From Lichenostomus cassidix (taxonomy: Eukaryota > Chordata > Aves > Passeriformes > Meliphagidae): a stretch of 64,000 nt of DNA. Location of the stretch: the NCBI GenBank assembly GCA_008360975.2, contig CM039189.1, positions 7,196,056 to 7,260,055 on the forward strand. Reading direction: 5' to 3'. The translations under genes were made by a program, and so were the position numbers. Shown here one piece after another: positions 38,401 to 47,577 of the stretch (position 1 is the first letter of the stretch; each line of letters begins with the position of its first letter). The notes beneath the pieces were generated by a model. That model was not told the origin of the DNA and did no database searches. It worked only from the letters and a program-made list of their open reading frames with translations.

Positions 38401-41400
38401 CTCTCTTAGGAAAGGTCTCCATGATCAATACAGAGGCAGGAGCAGCAAACTAACACACTGCTGCTGCTCCTGGGAGCTGAGCTGGCCCTTTCAAGGACAT
38501 CTGAGTTCTCTCTGAGCAGCCCTGCCTTGCACTAAGATTCCCCAGCCCAGCCCTAGACACAAGGGTTGTGTTCAATTCAATACATACGGATATCCTGGCG
38601 AAAATATAGAGAATCAGGGACAGGACGGAGAGGTAGATTTGTATCCTCTGCCCTCCAAACCTCTTCTGCAGGTACTGAGGCATGGTGACTACTCCTGCTG
38701 CGATGTAAACAGGCACAAAGATCCAGCCAAGAGCCAGGATTGTCCAGGTGGCCTGTTAAAGAGACAGAATAAAGGCACAGGATTCAACATTGGGGTTGGG
38801 GTCATGGGAACAGCTCCATCCCCTGCCCTGTTGGTGGCCATCCTAAGAAAGCAGAAAGCTACAGTGCCATGCAATGTGCTTGAGAAGCAGACTGACTTTT
38901 TCTCCCTGCTCAGAAAATGAGACAGCAGCTGGAGGAATTATTACAATTCAATTAGAAGCTTCTGAAGTTCTCCTCCTAAGCCCTGTGTTTCTCTGTCAGG
39001 GGTGTCACATCCTCTCCCATCTTCTCCTCTTTTGAGCAAGATGGTGTATTCTGTTGCTCTGGTTCTCTGAAGGATGGTGGTGTATTTGGTGGCCTTTCAA
39101 ACCACTGATGCTGTGGCAGTGAAGAGTTAAGTGATTCAGAGCAGGATGGGAGCATCTGTGTGTTGCTTGATTAGCAAGTAATGAGGCTGAGGCAGCAGAC
39201 TGTCCCTGCAGAGCATAAAAATAAGCAACAGCAAGACTCTGCTGGGATGTTCTCCTTGCAGGCTGGAGCAGATGTGCTTCTGTCACTGGTAGATAAAGAG
39301 ACACTTTAGTTGCTTTGCCATAGGTAAAGAGTCTTTTGGAAAGCTTAATGGCATCTCCCAATTTTGTATTTCTTCTCTGATTCCCAAACAGGAGATCTTG
39401 AAGGTAAAGAAAAGCCATTGGATCATCAAACCTCACCTCTGGTTGTCTCAGGCCATTATCTTTCATTTTTACATATATTTTGATCAGTTCCTTAAGTTTT
39501 CAGAAAAGCAGCTGATTCCTGTGAGTAGAGATTGTGACTAATTGAGGAGAACAGTCGTGGCACCTGCAGTGGCAGAGACTGGAGAAGGAGACTTGCCTTC
39601 ACACCCAGATGTTCACCCCAGAGACACCACATTTTGGTAGCTGCCAGATGATGAGAGTGTTTCTGTTTCTCATGGATTTACACTGAGTTTATGATCTCAT
39701 GCTGCTTTTTTGGGTTTTTTTACCTCCCTGTACCCAGAACCTTGTGATTATCCAAGTACCTTTTCAGCATTCATTATCTTTTATTTTAATCTTCATGAGT
39801 GCAGACTAAAGGTTAAAAATATGGCCATACAGCTCTGGCAAGGTCAAAGAGCTAATAATTCTAGTGAATCCCACTTAAAATAAAGATCTCATGTTTCCAA
39901 GGCTGTAAGAATGTCTGGAGGCTTCTCTCCTGAGAGTTGAGCAGTTCTTGCTGCTGATACTCTTAAACACCAGATTTTGGAGACAAACCTCAAGTCCCTT
40001 TGTAAATAGTGACATCTTAGTTGACAACAGAACTGAGTCTTACATTCCACTCAAAGCCACCAGGAGCAATGCCTCCAGCTGCTCCAGAGCTCGCCAGGCC
40101 AATGAATGAACCACTGCCCACGTTGCTTGCCATCAGGGATGCTCCAATCTGAAACACAGAGCACAGGGACAAAATTGAGAACGTTACCTTCAGGAACTTC
40201 TGTATCAACCCAACCATTTTGCCCAAGAACTTTCTTTTCCTCAGGATCTCATCTCCTTGTATTTAGGCAGCTGGTTGGTAATGGAGAGTTGAGGTTTCCT
40301 TCACCTCACAAAAACCCCTACATTTTATACCTTAAAGCATTAAAGGTTACCCAAAGGACAAGTGAAGCCCATTCATCCTACAGTTTGCTTTTAGGCACAT
40401 CACTTGCGAGGAGCTTTTTCTCTCCCTAGTTCTCCATGTGAAACAAGGAATGATGGAAGCATCATTCCCCAACCACACTGACTCTGCCAACAGCTCTGCC
40501 TTCTTGCCTGTTTGAGAAAACTCTTGATTTAAAGAAGATGCTGCCACAGGACTTTGCAACCAGTGCTCTCAAGAAATGGGAGCAGTTTTCCTCAGATCTA
40601 GATCAGACACACAAATACAGAGGAGCAGCAACTTAATATCAGGATTTAGTTGAAGTTGCTTAATGCACAGCAGAAACATGTAACACCCATAAAAAATAAT
40701 AAAATACAGATAAGCCACTCATGTACTCAAGGTGAAGGCCACAAGGAGCTGAGCAAAGAGGTGCAGAAGTGGAATCAGCTCTGACAAACAAACCTGGGAA
40801 GTGAACAGCATTAGAGGTCACTCCAAACCTAAAATGGTTCAGGAGAGCCAAGAGCTGACCTGTATCCAACAGCCTCTGTAGCCACCTGTGGTTGGAGCCA
40901 AAAGCAGTGAAAATGTTTTGGGGTTTGTCTGGGGGCTTTTTTATTAGAAAAAAACCCACAAACCTTCTTTATAAAGAACAAGACTGAAGAAAAAAATATT
41001 CAATTTTAGAGTCTTTTAACCCTCACCCTCCTAATTAGAGAAAACCATCAAGCTAAGCTTTTCCATTAAATGTCACTGGGATGAGATAGAAGTATAAAGA
41101 ACATTTATGAAATTACAGCTTTTAGAGAGGTGTATGTGTCTCTGGTGCCACAGGCTGAGAATCTAGCCTAGTGAACTTATGGGCAATGCACAGCCAAAGG
41201 AAGAAAATAAAAAACTGTGTTTTGGTTGAGAAGTGCATTCCGTTATCCACAACTCACTGCAGAGACAGATGGTTCTAGAGTCTGGCATTGGCTGAGGAGA
41301 ATCTTTATTCCTTCAGCATTTTTATTCCTTTCAAACTCTAAATTATCTTTATATGTACCTTTCAGTCCCAAGAAAAGGTGCCTTCAATAGTTTATTTTTT

Positions 41401-42656
41401 CCTTCATAGTGAAGATTAATACTTTCACGGTTTGAAGTTTATATCCTTTACATCGTTAGTCAGTAAACTCAATCCTACTCGAAACAGCAAGAACTCAGAT
41501 AGTCCTGGGCTTTGGGATTATTTTTTCTTTAGTGTCTAAATGCATTTTACTGGATAACACATTCCTAGATTACCTAATGCTCTCTTGACTTGGGTACATC
41601 ATTGGTGAGTTGAGGCCAAAAAGTTTCAAGCCCAGCAAGGTAGCTAGCATTCCCTAACTTTCATCAATGGGAACATTTTTATTACTGACTTTAGCAGAAA
41701 AACTGAGAGTGGGAAAACCCTGAAGATGTTGAGCTACCCTTTTGGCCTGGCAGCCCATTGGCAAAGATGTGTGGGATGATTCCTTTTGGATCCTTCATCT
41801 GTCCCCGTCATCTCAATTCTACAGTCAAAACATGTAAGGACCAAGTCCCCTCTCCAGACCTGCTCTTACATCTGCAATTGCTTTTAAATCATGAGAAACA
41901 GAGGTTAGCATTTCACTCACAGGCCACCAAGTCATGGATCGTCCAGCCAGAAAAAAGCCTCCAACGCTCTTCCGGTTTGCTCGTATTGATGACTGGAACC
42001 ACAGGAAGAAGAACAGGAAAAAGTGTTTTCCTTCATTCAACCACCCTCAAGTCAGACCAAGCCAGGAGAATCCTTAATGCTTGCTCTCAGCATCAGCTCC
42101 AAAATACTGTTGAGTATGCCAGTCTTCACCCACTGCTTCTGCCTCTCTTGGTGCATAAGCAAATTCTTAGCATCAATTTTCCAACATTTTTAAGATCCCA
42201 TCTCAGTCTTCTCCAGCACAACCTTGACTTTACTTTTGCCTCCTGACTGTCCACACCCAGATGTGAGACTGCTCAGTATCACCCGAGTCAGGCATCATTC
42301 CCAGAACAACCTCCAGGGAATGATCCCACAGTTATCCCCACGTGGGGCAGGAATGAGGGCTCACAGAAGGATCCCTGTCTCCCCAAATTTTCTCAACAGA
42401 CCCTGGGATAAAAGCGTGCAGAGAATGCCACTTGCAGGCAAACCCCTGTGCACCCAGGAGGGGTCCAGGGAGCATCAAAGCCTCTCTGGCTCAGGCAGAG
42501 CCAACCCCAGCCTCCTCAGGGACTCACCCATATCCCGATACCGAGGACAAAAGCAAAGTACAGAACCACAACGACAATGTCTACCACTCCAAAGGCTGCT
42601 TCCATGTCCCGTGGCAGCCCAGGCATCTCCATGGTGGCTGTGGCCAGCTGGCTCAT
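23225..42656 (-). CDS. SLC5A9: SLC5A9 (SGLT4) copy A, complete 14-exon gene
   Basis: Sodium-coupled sugar transporter of the SLC5 family. Human SLC5A9 carries mannose, fructose and related sugars in gut and kidney. Fourteen exons totalling 2001 bases join into 666 codons with consistent phases and no internal stop. Diagnostic SLC5A9 features are SIRAxR and FFLAGRSM early on, NTTCHLPR (a glycosylation sequon), FPDEVxCVDPDxC, TTPIPEE, and a C terminus of the CNINAxLLL..FLW.YF type, unlike SGLT1. SGLT core residues present (copy A numbering, SGLT1 in brackets): N76 (N78), E100 (E102), D202 (D204), W284 (W291), S385/S386 (S392/S393), D447 (D454), Q450 (Q457), T453 (T460). Oddities: T293 where SGLT1 has R300, E314 where it has K321, C283 at Y290 (Cys also in human SGLT4) and S81 at H83. 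The first ATG (42656) is used; a second in-frame ATG at codon 9 has a better Kozak context. Confidence 0.92.
23434..24961 (-). other. SLC5A9 copy A intron 13 with purine tract
   Basis: 1.5 kb intron (GTAGGG donor, NAGNAG acceptor). It is nearly identical to copy B intron 13 apart from the length and interruptions of the (GGGAAA)n tract. No exon is seen. Confidence 0.85.
23554..23724. repeat. (GGGAAA)n polypurine tract, copy A
   Basis: About 170 bp of almost pure G/A on the plus strand. The last 66 bases (23659-23724) are an uninterrupted run of 11 GGGAAA units. On the gene strand it is a (TTTCCC)n polypyrimidine tract ending about 120 bases upstream of the exon 14 acceptor. It creates spurious long frames of Phe-Pro, Leu-Ser or Glu-Arg repeats. 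Confidence 0.97.
24962..25109 (-). CDS. SLC5A9: SLC5A9 copy A exon 13 (cytoplasmic linker)
   Basis: 148 bases, phase 0 in and 1 out. It encodes residues 549-597: [12 protein letters not shown], then a polar, acidic segment ending SGDQEEA. This matches the LTRLTWWTRN start of the long loop before the last helix in human SLC5A9; the remainder of that loop is variable in the family. Protein sequence is identical in copy B. Confidence 0.92.
25110..30066 (-). other. SLC5A9 copy A intron 12 with copy-A-specific 4.6 kb
   Basis: Intron of 4957 bp. About 25375-29955 has no counterpart in copy B, whose intron 12 is only about 418 bp; both flanks align. The extra DNA shows no clear LTR or CR1 structure by eye and no exon that keeps phase. 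It contains ordinary unique-looking sequence, so deletion from B is as likely as insertion into A. Confidence 0.8.
30067..30282 (-). CDS. SLC5A9: SLC5A9 copy A exon 12
   Basis: 216 bases, 72 codons (residues 477-548), phase 0 to 0. It starts GAFWGL, contains [20 protein letters not shown] and ends [17 protein letters not shown], all characteristic of SLC5A9. It encodes two membrane helices and the loop between them. It differs from copy B at 20 of 72 residues, although the flanking introns are nearly the same. Confidence 0.95.
30818..30986 (-). CDS. SLC5A9: SLC5A9 copy A exon 11 (sugar-site helix)
   Basis: 169 bases, residues 420 (split Arg) to 476. It carries [11 protein letters not shown] and [14 protein letters not shown]447, Q450 and T453 align with SGLT1 D454, Q457 and T460, which line the sugar/gating region. 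The exon ends WKRTTEP|GTAAGT. Only the second half differs from copy B (11 residues); the first half is identical at the base level. Confidence 0.95.
30987..32054 (-). other. SLC5A9 copy A intron 10
   Basis: 1068 bp intron with an unusual donor (AG|GTCCTT). About 31085-31803 is absent from copy B. No exon or recognisable transposon was found in the extra part. Confidence 0.8.
32055..32205 (-). CDS. SLC5A9: SLC5A9 copy A exon 10 (Na+-site helix)
   Basis: 151 bases, residues 370 (split Gly) to 419 plus two bases of R420. It contains [20 protein letters not shown], then [13 protein letters not shown] and [12 protein letters not shown]385 and S386 match the Na2-site serines S392/S393 of SGLT1. 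N388 replaces the Thr found at this place in copy B, human SGLT4 and SGLT1 (T395). The donor is weak (GTCCTT), but phase and alignment with the family require it. Confidence 0.93.
32388..32495 (-). CDS. SLC5A9: SLC5A9 copy A exon 9 (extracellular cysteine loop)
   Basis: 108 bases, residues 334 (split Asp) to 369 plus one base. It encodes the [15 protein letters not shown] and [11 protein letters not shown] blocks, with four cysteines at the spacing conserved in SGLT1 (C345, C351, C355, C361). Copy B encodes the same residues, with only about three silent base changes. Confidence 0.95.
32496..33361 (-). other. SLC5A9 copy A intron 8
   Basis: 866 bp intron, closely matched in copy B. No exon or repeat was recognised. 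GTAAGC donor, CCACAG acceptor. Confidence 0.8.
33362..33497 (-). CDS. SLC5A9: SLC5A9 copy A exon 8
   Basis: 136 bases, residues 289-333 plus one base. It encodes [19 protein letters not shown] and [19 protein letters not shown], then RVLFP. T293 stands where SGLT1 has R300 (human SGLT4 also has Arg), and E314 where both have Lys (SGLT1 K321). Both changes are shared with copy B. Confidence 0.94.
33498..34304 (-). other. SLC5A9 copy A intron 7
   Basis: 807 bp intron, almost identical to copy B over long stretches (about 98% by eye in 33600-33900). Open frames across it on the plus strand are non-coding shadows. Confidence 0.8.
34305..34510 (-). CDS. SLC5A9: SLC5A9 copy A exon 7
   Basis: 206 bases, residues 220 (split Gly) to 288. 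It encodes the [10 protein letters not shown] loop, the glycosylation sequon in [10 protein letters not shown], the [16 protein letters not shown] signature and the helix end [17 protein letters not shown]283 and W284 align with SGLT1 Y290 and W291. Confidence 0.95.
34511..35290 (-). other. SLC5A9 copy A intron 6
   Basis: 780 bp intron. About 430 bp of it (roughly 34727-35160) has no counterpart in copy B. No exon is seen. Confidence 0.8.
35291..35371 (-). CDS. SLC5A9: SLC5A9 copy A exon 6
   Basis: 81 bases: two bases complete Gly193, 26 codons follow, then one base of Gly220. It encodes [21 protein letters not shown]202 is the counterpart of SGLT1 Asp204, a conserved residue of the cation pathway. 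Human SLC5A9 has YTDALQT at the same place. Confidence 0.94.
35372..35945 (-). other. SLC5A9 copy A intron 5
   Basis: 574 bp intron closely matched by copy B intron 5 (62776-63349). No exon or repeat was recognised. Confidence 0.8.
35946..36051 (-). CDS. SLC5A9: SLC5A9 copy A exon 5
   Basis: 106 bases, residues 158-192 plus one base, starting [11 protein letters not shown] and ending TAVFTIA. This matches the [16 protein letters not shown] block of human SLC5A9. CAG acceptor, GTAAAT donor. Confidence 0.94.
36052..38587 (-). other. SLC5A9 copy A intron 4
   Basis: 2.5 kb intron. The 545 bases nearest exon 5 are matched by copy B up to the window edge. No exon or mobile element was recognised. 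Confidence 0.75.
38588..38752 (-). CDS. SLC5A9: SLC5A9 copy A exon 4
   Basis: 165 bases, residues 103-157. It encodes [20 protein letters not shown], the [20 protein letters not shown] signature and [21 protein letters not shown]. The RFGGQRIQ loop is nearly invariant in SGLTs. Phase 0 to 0. Confidence 0.95.
38753..40043 (-). other. SLC5A9 copy A intron 3
   Basis: 1.3 kb intron without a recognised exon or repeat. An open frame at 39005-39466 on the minus strand has no splice context and no family match. Confidence 0.75.
40044..40148 (-). CDS. SLC5A9: SLC5A9 copy A exon 3 (sugar/Na+ binding helix)
   Basis: 105 bases, residues 68-102: [19 protein letters not shown] followed by [17 protein letters not shown]76 and E100 align with SGLT1 sugar ligands N78 and E102. 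S81 replaces H83 (human SGLT4 has Leu there). Confidence 0.95.
40149..41920 (-). other. SLC5A9 copy A intron 2
   Basis: 1.8 kb intron, AT-rich in its middle part. No exon or repeat was recognised. Confidence 0.75.
41921..41992 (-). CDS. SLC5A9: SLC5A9 copy A exon 2
   Basis: 72 bases, residues 44-67: [20 protein letters not shown] then TWWP|GTGAGT. It matches the SSIRASRGTIGGYFLAGRSM region of human SLC5A9. Phase 0 to 0. Confidence 0.95.
41993..42527 (-). other. SLC5A9 copy A intron 1
   Basis: 535 bp intron, GTGAGT donor and GGTTCCAG acceptor. Nothing else is recognised. Confidence 0.8.
42528..42656 (-). CDS. SLC5A9: SLC5A9 copy A exon 1 (start)
   Basis: 43 codons from ATG at 42656-42654 to TGG|GTGAGT. 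A 17-residue polar head is followed by the first membrane helix ([20 protein letters not shown]). The Asp in VVDI corresponds to SGLT1 D28. The first ATG has ACC before it. Met9 (42632-42630) sits in GCCACCATGG, a textbook-perfect Kozak context, and could serve as an alternative start. Confidence 0.9.
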
Positions 42657-42770
42657 GGTTGTGAGAAAACTAACTGCTGATCTTCTCACTCAAGCTGGAC
42701 TTTCATGCACATTGGCCTTCATCCTTTCTCTTTTAATAATTAATAGGGTGAAGAAGGTGTGAGTGGGGAG
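42657..42770 (-). promoter_or_regulatory. Putative SLC5A9 copy A proximal promoter / 5' UTR
   Basis: This is the short stretch directly upstream of the start codon on the gene strand. No canonical TATA box was seen apart from the AT-rich HNF1-like palindrome, and there is no CpG cluster. The transcription start is unknown; a non-coding upstream exon is possible. Confidence 0.4.
42733..42743. promoter_or_regulatory. HNF1-like palindrome
   Basis: TTAATAATTAA is the complete core of the HNF1 consensus GTTAATNATTAAC; only the outermost G and C are replaced. It lies 77-87 bases upstream of the copy A start codon. HNF1-alpha is an established regulator of SLC5A1 and SLC5A2, so a site here fits an intestinal/kidney sugar transporter. 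The role is inferred from sequence and position only. Confidence 0.55.
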
Positions 42771-43894
42771 CAAAAGCCAGGCAGGATGGTGGCTCATGGC
42801 CTCCACATAGCCCTGTGGTGTGAAGATTGCTCACAGATCCCCTTGTGCCCATTTACCAGTGCTCCTCTCTCCTGCCCATTTGCCCATCAGGGACACCCAC
42901 AGGGATGTAGATGGTTCTGCTTTGAGCACTGGGGTCTGCCTGGAGAGGCCTTGTGCCCCACAGCCCCAGTGGGAACCTTGTGTCCCAGGAGTGGGCAGGA
43001 GGGAGGAGGGGGCTGCACCCTGTCACACAGCAGACTGTGAGCCCAGGTCCTCAGTGCAGCAGGGACATTTCTCATCCTGGTTTGCAGACAAAGGGGACAC
43101 CCAACAGCACCAGCCCCCTGAACCAGGGCACAGGGCTCGGGTCACACTGTTCCTGCGCTTCCTTTTTTGGGACAGCTTTGGGAGGACCACAAAAGATTCC
43201 TACTGGGGCTGGCAGAGCCATTCCAGAGCCTTCTTCAGGCAGAACCAGGACTTCAAAGCAGAACTATATCATTTGTCCCCCACCCTCCACCAGCCATGCT
43301 CCCTCACCCCATGACATATCACATGGGACGGTTTAAACTTAGGTGAGCTTTGCCTGCTCTTGGTTTGAAGGGAGGCAACAAAACTGCTTTCTCATTTTGT
43401 TTTATTCCCCTCTCTCCCAGAGTTTTCTTGCAAATGCTGGCTACCTACTTGCTCATTAACTGCACTGCTAACATCAGGCCCATATCCACCCCTGCTCCCC
43501 AGGCTGAGGCTCCCAGGGAGAGCTGCCTCCCCACAGGCTCATTATCCACAAGAGGCTTTTCAAGACTGAAATGTTTCAACAAGCTGAAGTACAGTTACCA
43601 GAAATTAAATATCTGGGAGCCTAAATCCCCAGCTATAAACAGGCAGCTCTCCCTGCACAGAGCTGATTTACACTCACCCACACACTTCTCCCCCTTAACA
43701 CCACAGCACCCAAAAGCAAAAGACATCCTGAAAACCTAATCCTGAAATGCACTGAATTGCTGCCCAAGAAGCAAACACAGCAAGTGTCTCCAGTCTTCCC
43801 AAACCAGGAATCCTCCTCCATGTGGGAAGCCCAACCCCAAGTACCAGCCTGACCTAGCCCTTCACCGTCCCAAGGTGCTGTAGCTGCAGCAATT

Positions 43895-44983
43895 AACACT
43901 TGGAAACTTTCACCCGGGGGCAGCAAACACATCCCATAACCATTCCAAGAGCCATGAGCTACCCTGAGACCATTGAACCCACTAGAATGACGCTGCCTTA
44001 CGGCAGCAGGATGTTGTCAGAGGAAGCTGTGCACCACACCATTTCACTGACTCGTAGCTGGACACTGTGGTTTCAGAGAAGCCCACCTGCCACAATCTGG
44101 GGTGCGCCCGTGGCGTGGGTGATGGAGGAGCTATCCACAGAGCAGGCAATGGGAGGCTCTGGGCATGGGCTGCTGGAGGGTCTGCCTGGATCGCCCCGCC
44201 GCTTCTCTCACACGGGCTTCACTCACCCCTTCCCAATGCATCTCTCTTGCATTCCCGCCCATGGAAATGTGCCACAGTCACTGTCTTTCCAGCCCTGTCC
44301 TCTGACATTATTTTCCCAGCAGTGCAGTGCTCCACCAATATGGCGCTGCGGGGAACACAGATCTGACTTCTGGCAGCAATTCCTAGCACCACCGCCATGG
44401 TGCCTCCTGTTCCACATCTGAGGGTCCTGAATGGAAAGGATCGAGTGGGTCAGGATCAGATTCACTGACCTTGGAATTGAAGGAACTAGGCACAGGCGGG
44501 GCTGATGGCTCTACAAAATGGCGAATCACACTGTTTTTGGTTTTAAGATGGCAGTTTGCGTGCTTTTCGGTTCCAGTGAGCTTTTCTTTAGGAGCCAACA
44601 TTACCATAGGGAGATGGCTACAAGCCTGGAATGTACTATTTCAGGTGATATCAAAGAGTCTCTGTCCCATTGCCTACCAGTTTTTAACGTGCATGGACAC
44701 CCAGCCACGCAAGGCACCAAATTTTGCACCACAGATGTTTCTACGCTGATGCAAGAGCCTTTTCATAAAATCCAGGTGCAGCCTTTGTTCCAGCGATAAT
44801 CTTCCTCCCATTCTTCCATGCAGCTCACCTGAAATATAGGTGTGATGCACACGTCTTTGGGACCTTTCCTGGGCCTCCTTTTCTTGTCATTTAAATCCCT
44901 AAGTCTCACAGGGAGATGCTACTGGTACAGTCTATTTCCTTCCACTGAGTTTCATTGGTCTCTGTATCGCACCGCCATTTGTA
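43895..44983 (-). mobile_element. Degenerate endogenous retrovirus internal fragment (leader/gag side)
   Basis: On the minus strand this follows directly from an LTR end (44984). It starts with a primer-binding-site-like TGGCGG at 44978-44973, then a leader-like region with short broken frames. The internal part is truncated near 43.9 kb; no pol or env similarity was noticed. An old, non-functional avian ERV remnant is the simplest reading. Confidence 0.45.
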
Positions 44984-45363
44984 GTGTTGGGAGCAAGCCT
45001 TGGGTGGTGCTCAGAAAATATCTTTATTAACAAGATAACAAGGCATTTTATATCCTCCACGTGGCAGGGAAGGCACAGATTGGCTGTGTGCCTGTCAATC
45101 ACACACCTTCCAATCCAATCACCATGCAGTGTCCCATGTCTCTCTGATCAATCCCTGACTCTCCCAGGAGGCACCTGGGCAGACCCAACAGCCATCTCCC
45201 ACAGCTTCAATGTATGCAGCTCAGAAAAAATAAAAAGGTGCTGAAGAGCAAGTGTTTCTGGGGCAAAAGATGTTCGGTGGACTGACAGGCAATTACTGTT
45301 GCAAATGTTATCGAATAAATGGACTTCCTCCTCATTACCAAGCGACTGCACAGTCATCAGCAA
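44984..45363 (-). mobile_element. ERV LTR, minus orientation (family 1, copy 1)
   Basis: On the gene-like minus strand: CAGCCAATC (CCAAT box, about 45075-45085), TATAAAA at 45052-45046, AATAAA at 45028-45023, then TTTTCTGAGCACCACCCAAGGC and an end near CCCAACA. The same order and motifs recur at 51965-52221. The outer (5') boundary of the LTR is uncertain. Confidence 0.6.
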
Positions 45364-46486
45364 ATAGTTCCAATGACAATTAGCAAATTTCTAAATGGAT
45401 TGAGAAATTGGCTTATACACAGATACTGATGCAATGAGGTGAGGTGATAGCCCAGCCTCACTCCTTACCTTTCCTCCTGGAGGATTTTGCTGTGTGCTGA
45501 ATGGGTGAGGCATTCAGCTAACCATTATTTTCTTCTCAGCCCTTTCTCAGGGGAATGACTCTTGAATGAAATCCAGCAGTTTAATTTTGGTTTGATATGA
45601 ATGGGCTTTGAATGTATTTAATGTTTAAAGGCAGCTATTCAGCTCAGAGCCTGCTCCAGAGGAGCAGTGGGAAGCAGAGCAGACCCCCGGGAAGTGCAGT
45701 GGTGCTGCCACAGCTCTTTTCTTCCCTCTGCAGGCCACACTCTGATTTTCACTCCTGGTCTGTCCCATAAGCCTGGAGCCAGTCCATCACTTCAAAACTC
45801 CTTGCATTACTTCTGTTAGCTCATTTAGCCCAGGTGAGTCAGGGATCCCTGGGCTGAGGCAAGGATAAAATGCCATGGAGAGTCAGGAAGGTGCTGGTTT
45901 CAGTGGGAACCTCAGGACCTTGTTAGGCTCCTTTGAGCTCTGTCACATCAGGGGAAAGTTCACAGCTCCATGTGCTGGAAACTGCTCCTGTCCCTTCCTG
46001 GGGATGGGGAGAGCTCCCTGGGCAGCCTGTGGGGACTCAGTTCCAGCCATGCAATGCAGGTGGCTCCCATGGGATGTGATTCCCATGTTTGGGCTCCTTG
46101 GCAAGGAGCTGGGAGCATGGATCTCTCCCAGCAAATGGCATGGACCATCTCTTACCCCCTCCTCTCTCTCTCCCACAGATCACCTGTAGTTCTTGCCCAA
46201 GCACTGTGAGTGGTTGTGTGGGGGGAGCCTTGATACACAGGGCAGTTTCAAGTTACCACACAGCTTTTCTGCACCTAAGTGGGACAGTTGAGTTTAGTGA
46301 GAGGAAACACCTTGGGCTAAGTGTGGTGTTACCAACCAGTCAATCCAGGCTGAGGAGGACACCACTGAGAGTGGAATCTCACCCTGCTGCCTTTATCCAG
46401 ACAACTCATTTGCTGCCCCAAACGGGGGTTTGCACCTCCCTGTTCATCTGAATGACCTCCTCGGTTGCACCTTCCATCCCCACTCT

Positions 46487-47577
46487 TGTGGTTTAGACCC
46501 TGGCCAAATGCCAGGCACCGCAAGACATCTTCTCACTGCACTCTCCCCTGCCACAGCTGGGCAGAGGAGAGCAGAGAAAAAGGGTTAATACACAAAGGGA
46601 TTCATGAATTGAGATAAGGAACGGGGAGAAAAATACTTCAAGGAGAAAAACAGACCCATCTTAAGGTACAAAGTCTTTTATTACTAAACAGAGTCAGAGG
46701 AGGATAATGAGAAGTCAAATAAAGCTCTTAAAGACACCATTTCTCTGCTCATCCCCCTCCCTCCTTCCCACCAACAGGACAGGGGGACAGGACATGGGGG
46801 TTTGGTCAGTTCATCACCAAGGTCTTCTGCTCCTCAGGGAGAGGATTCCTTTCCTCTGCAGTGCCGTGGGGTCCATTCCACGGGAGACAGTTCCCTGCAA
46901 ACTCCTCCAACGCGGTTCCAAATCCCATAAGCAGCAGTCCACCCAAACTGCCACAATGTGAGCCTCCCCCCACGGGCAGACAGTCCTCCCAAAATTGCCG
47001 TGGCTTGGTGTCCCTCATCCATGGTTGCAGCCCTCTAAGGTCAGGCTGTTCCAGCTCAGGAGCAAGGCCTGTCTCTGCACTGGGCCTCCCACAGGATCAC
47101 AGCCTCCTCCAGGCATCCATCCCCTCCAGCATGGGCACCTCTCTGTGGTCTGTGAGTGAATCTCTGCACCCCTGTGGGCTATTGCGCTGCAGGGGGACAA
47201 CCTGCTCCCCCCATGGTCTTCACCATGCCTGGCAGAGGACTCTTGGCTCCAGAGCCTGGAGCACCTCCTCCCCCTCCTTCTCCACGGACTTTGGTGTCTC
47301 CATGTTGTTTCCCCTCACATATTCTTACCTCCTCCTCCTTTTCTGGCAAAAAACCAGTGTGCGTGCACCTATTGTTTTGATTTCTTCTTAAATATGTTAT
47401 CACAGAGGTGTAACCAACATCCCTAATTGGCCCAGGCTTGGCCAGCAGCGTGTCCATCATCTTCAGAGCCATCAGAGATTGGCTCTGCTGGACATGGTGG
47501 AAGATTCCAGAAGCTTATCAAAGGAGCCTTCTTGGTGACCCCTGCTAGCAAGAACTGGGCCAAGCATAACCAACACA
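46487..47577 (-). mobile_element. Solo avian ERV LTR, about 1.1 kb
   Basis: On the minus strand it starts TGTGTTGGTTATGCTTGG and ends near GGGTCTAAACCACA, with AATAAA at 46682-46677. Inside, on the plus strand, is GCCTGGAGCACCTCCTCCCC, and further on AAATATGTTATCACAGAGG. Both blocks are familiar from a very common LTR family of passerine and other neoavian genomes (ERVL/ERVK type). No internal retroviral genes lie next to it, so it is a solo LTR. Ends are approximate and no target-site duplication was obvious. Confidence 0.7.

Larger units (their letters stand above)
22862..42656 (-). repeat. Tandem duplication, unit A (SLC5A9 copy A side)
   Basis: From about 22862 (GGTGCCCACCA) this sequence is closely repeated, exon and intron alike, starting at about 55897 in the same orientation. 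Long stretches (for example 33600-33900 against 61440-61740) differ by only one to three bases per 60. The matching part of unit B runs off the right edge of the window, so the right end of the unit cannot be set. The 42656 limit used here is only the end of copy A's coding region. Confidence 0.9.

Noticed and set aside
36052..38587. CRISPR arrays, operons, bacterial elements
   Set aside because: None are present. The window is vertebrate nuclear DNA and no regularly spaced direct repeats were seen.
39005..39466. 153-codon minus-strand frame in intron 3
   Set aside because: Not bounded by usable splice sites and no family resemblance; the coding gene skips it in frame.
43900..44421. 173-codon plus-strand frame
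   Set aside because: It runs antisense through an ERV-like leader region and has no recognisable domain.
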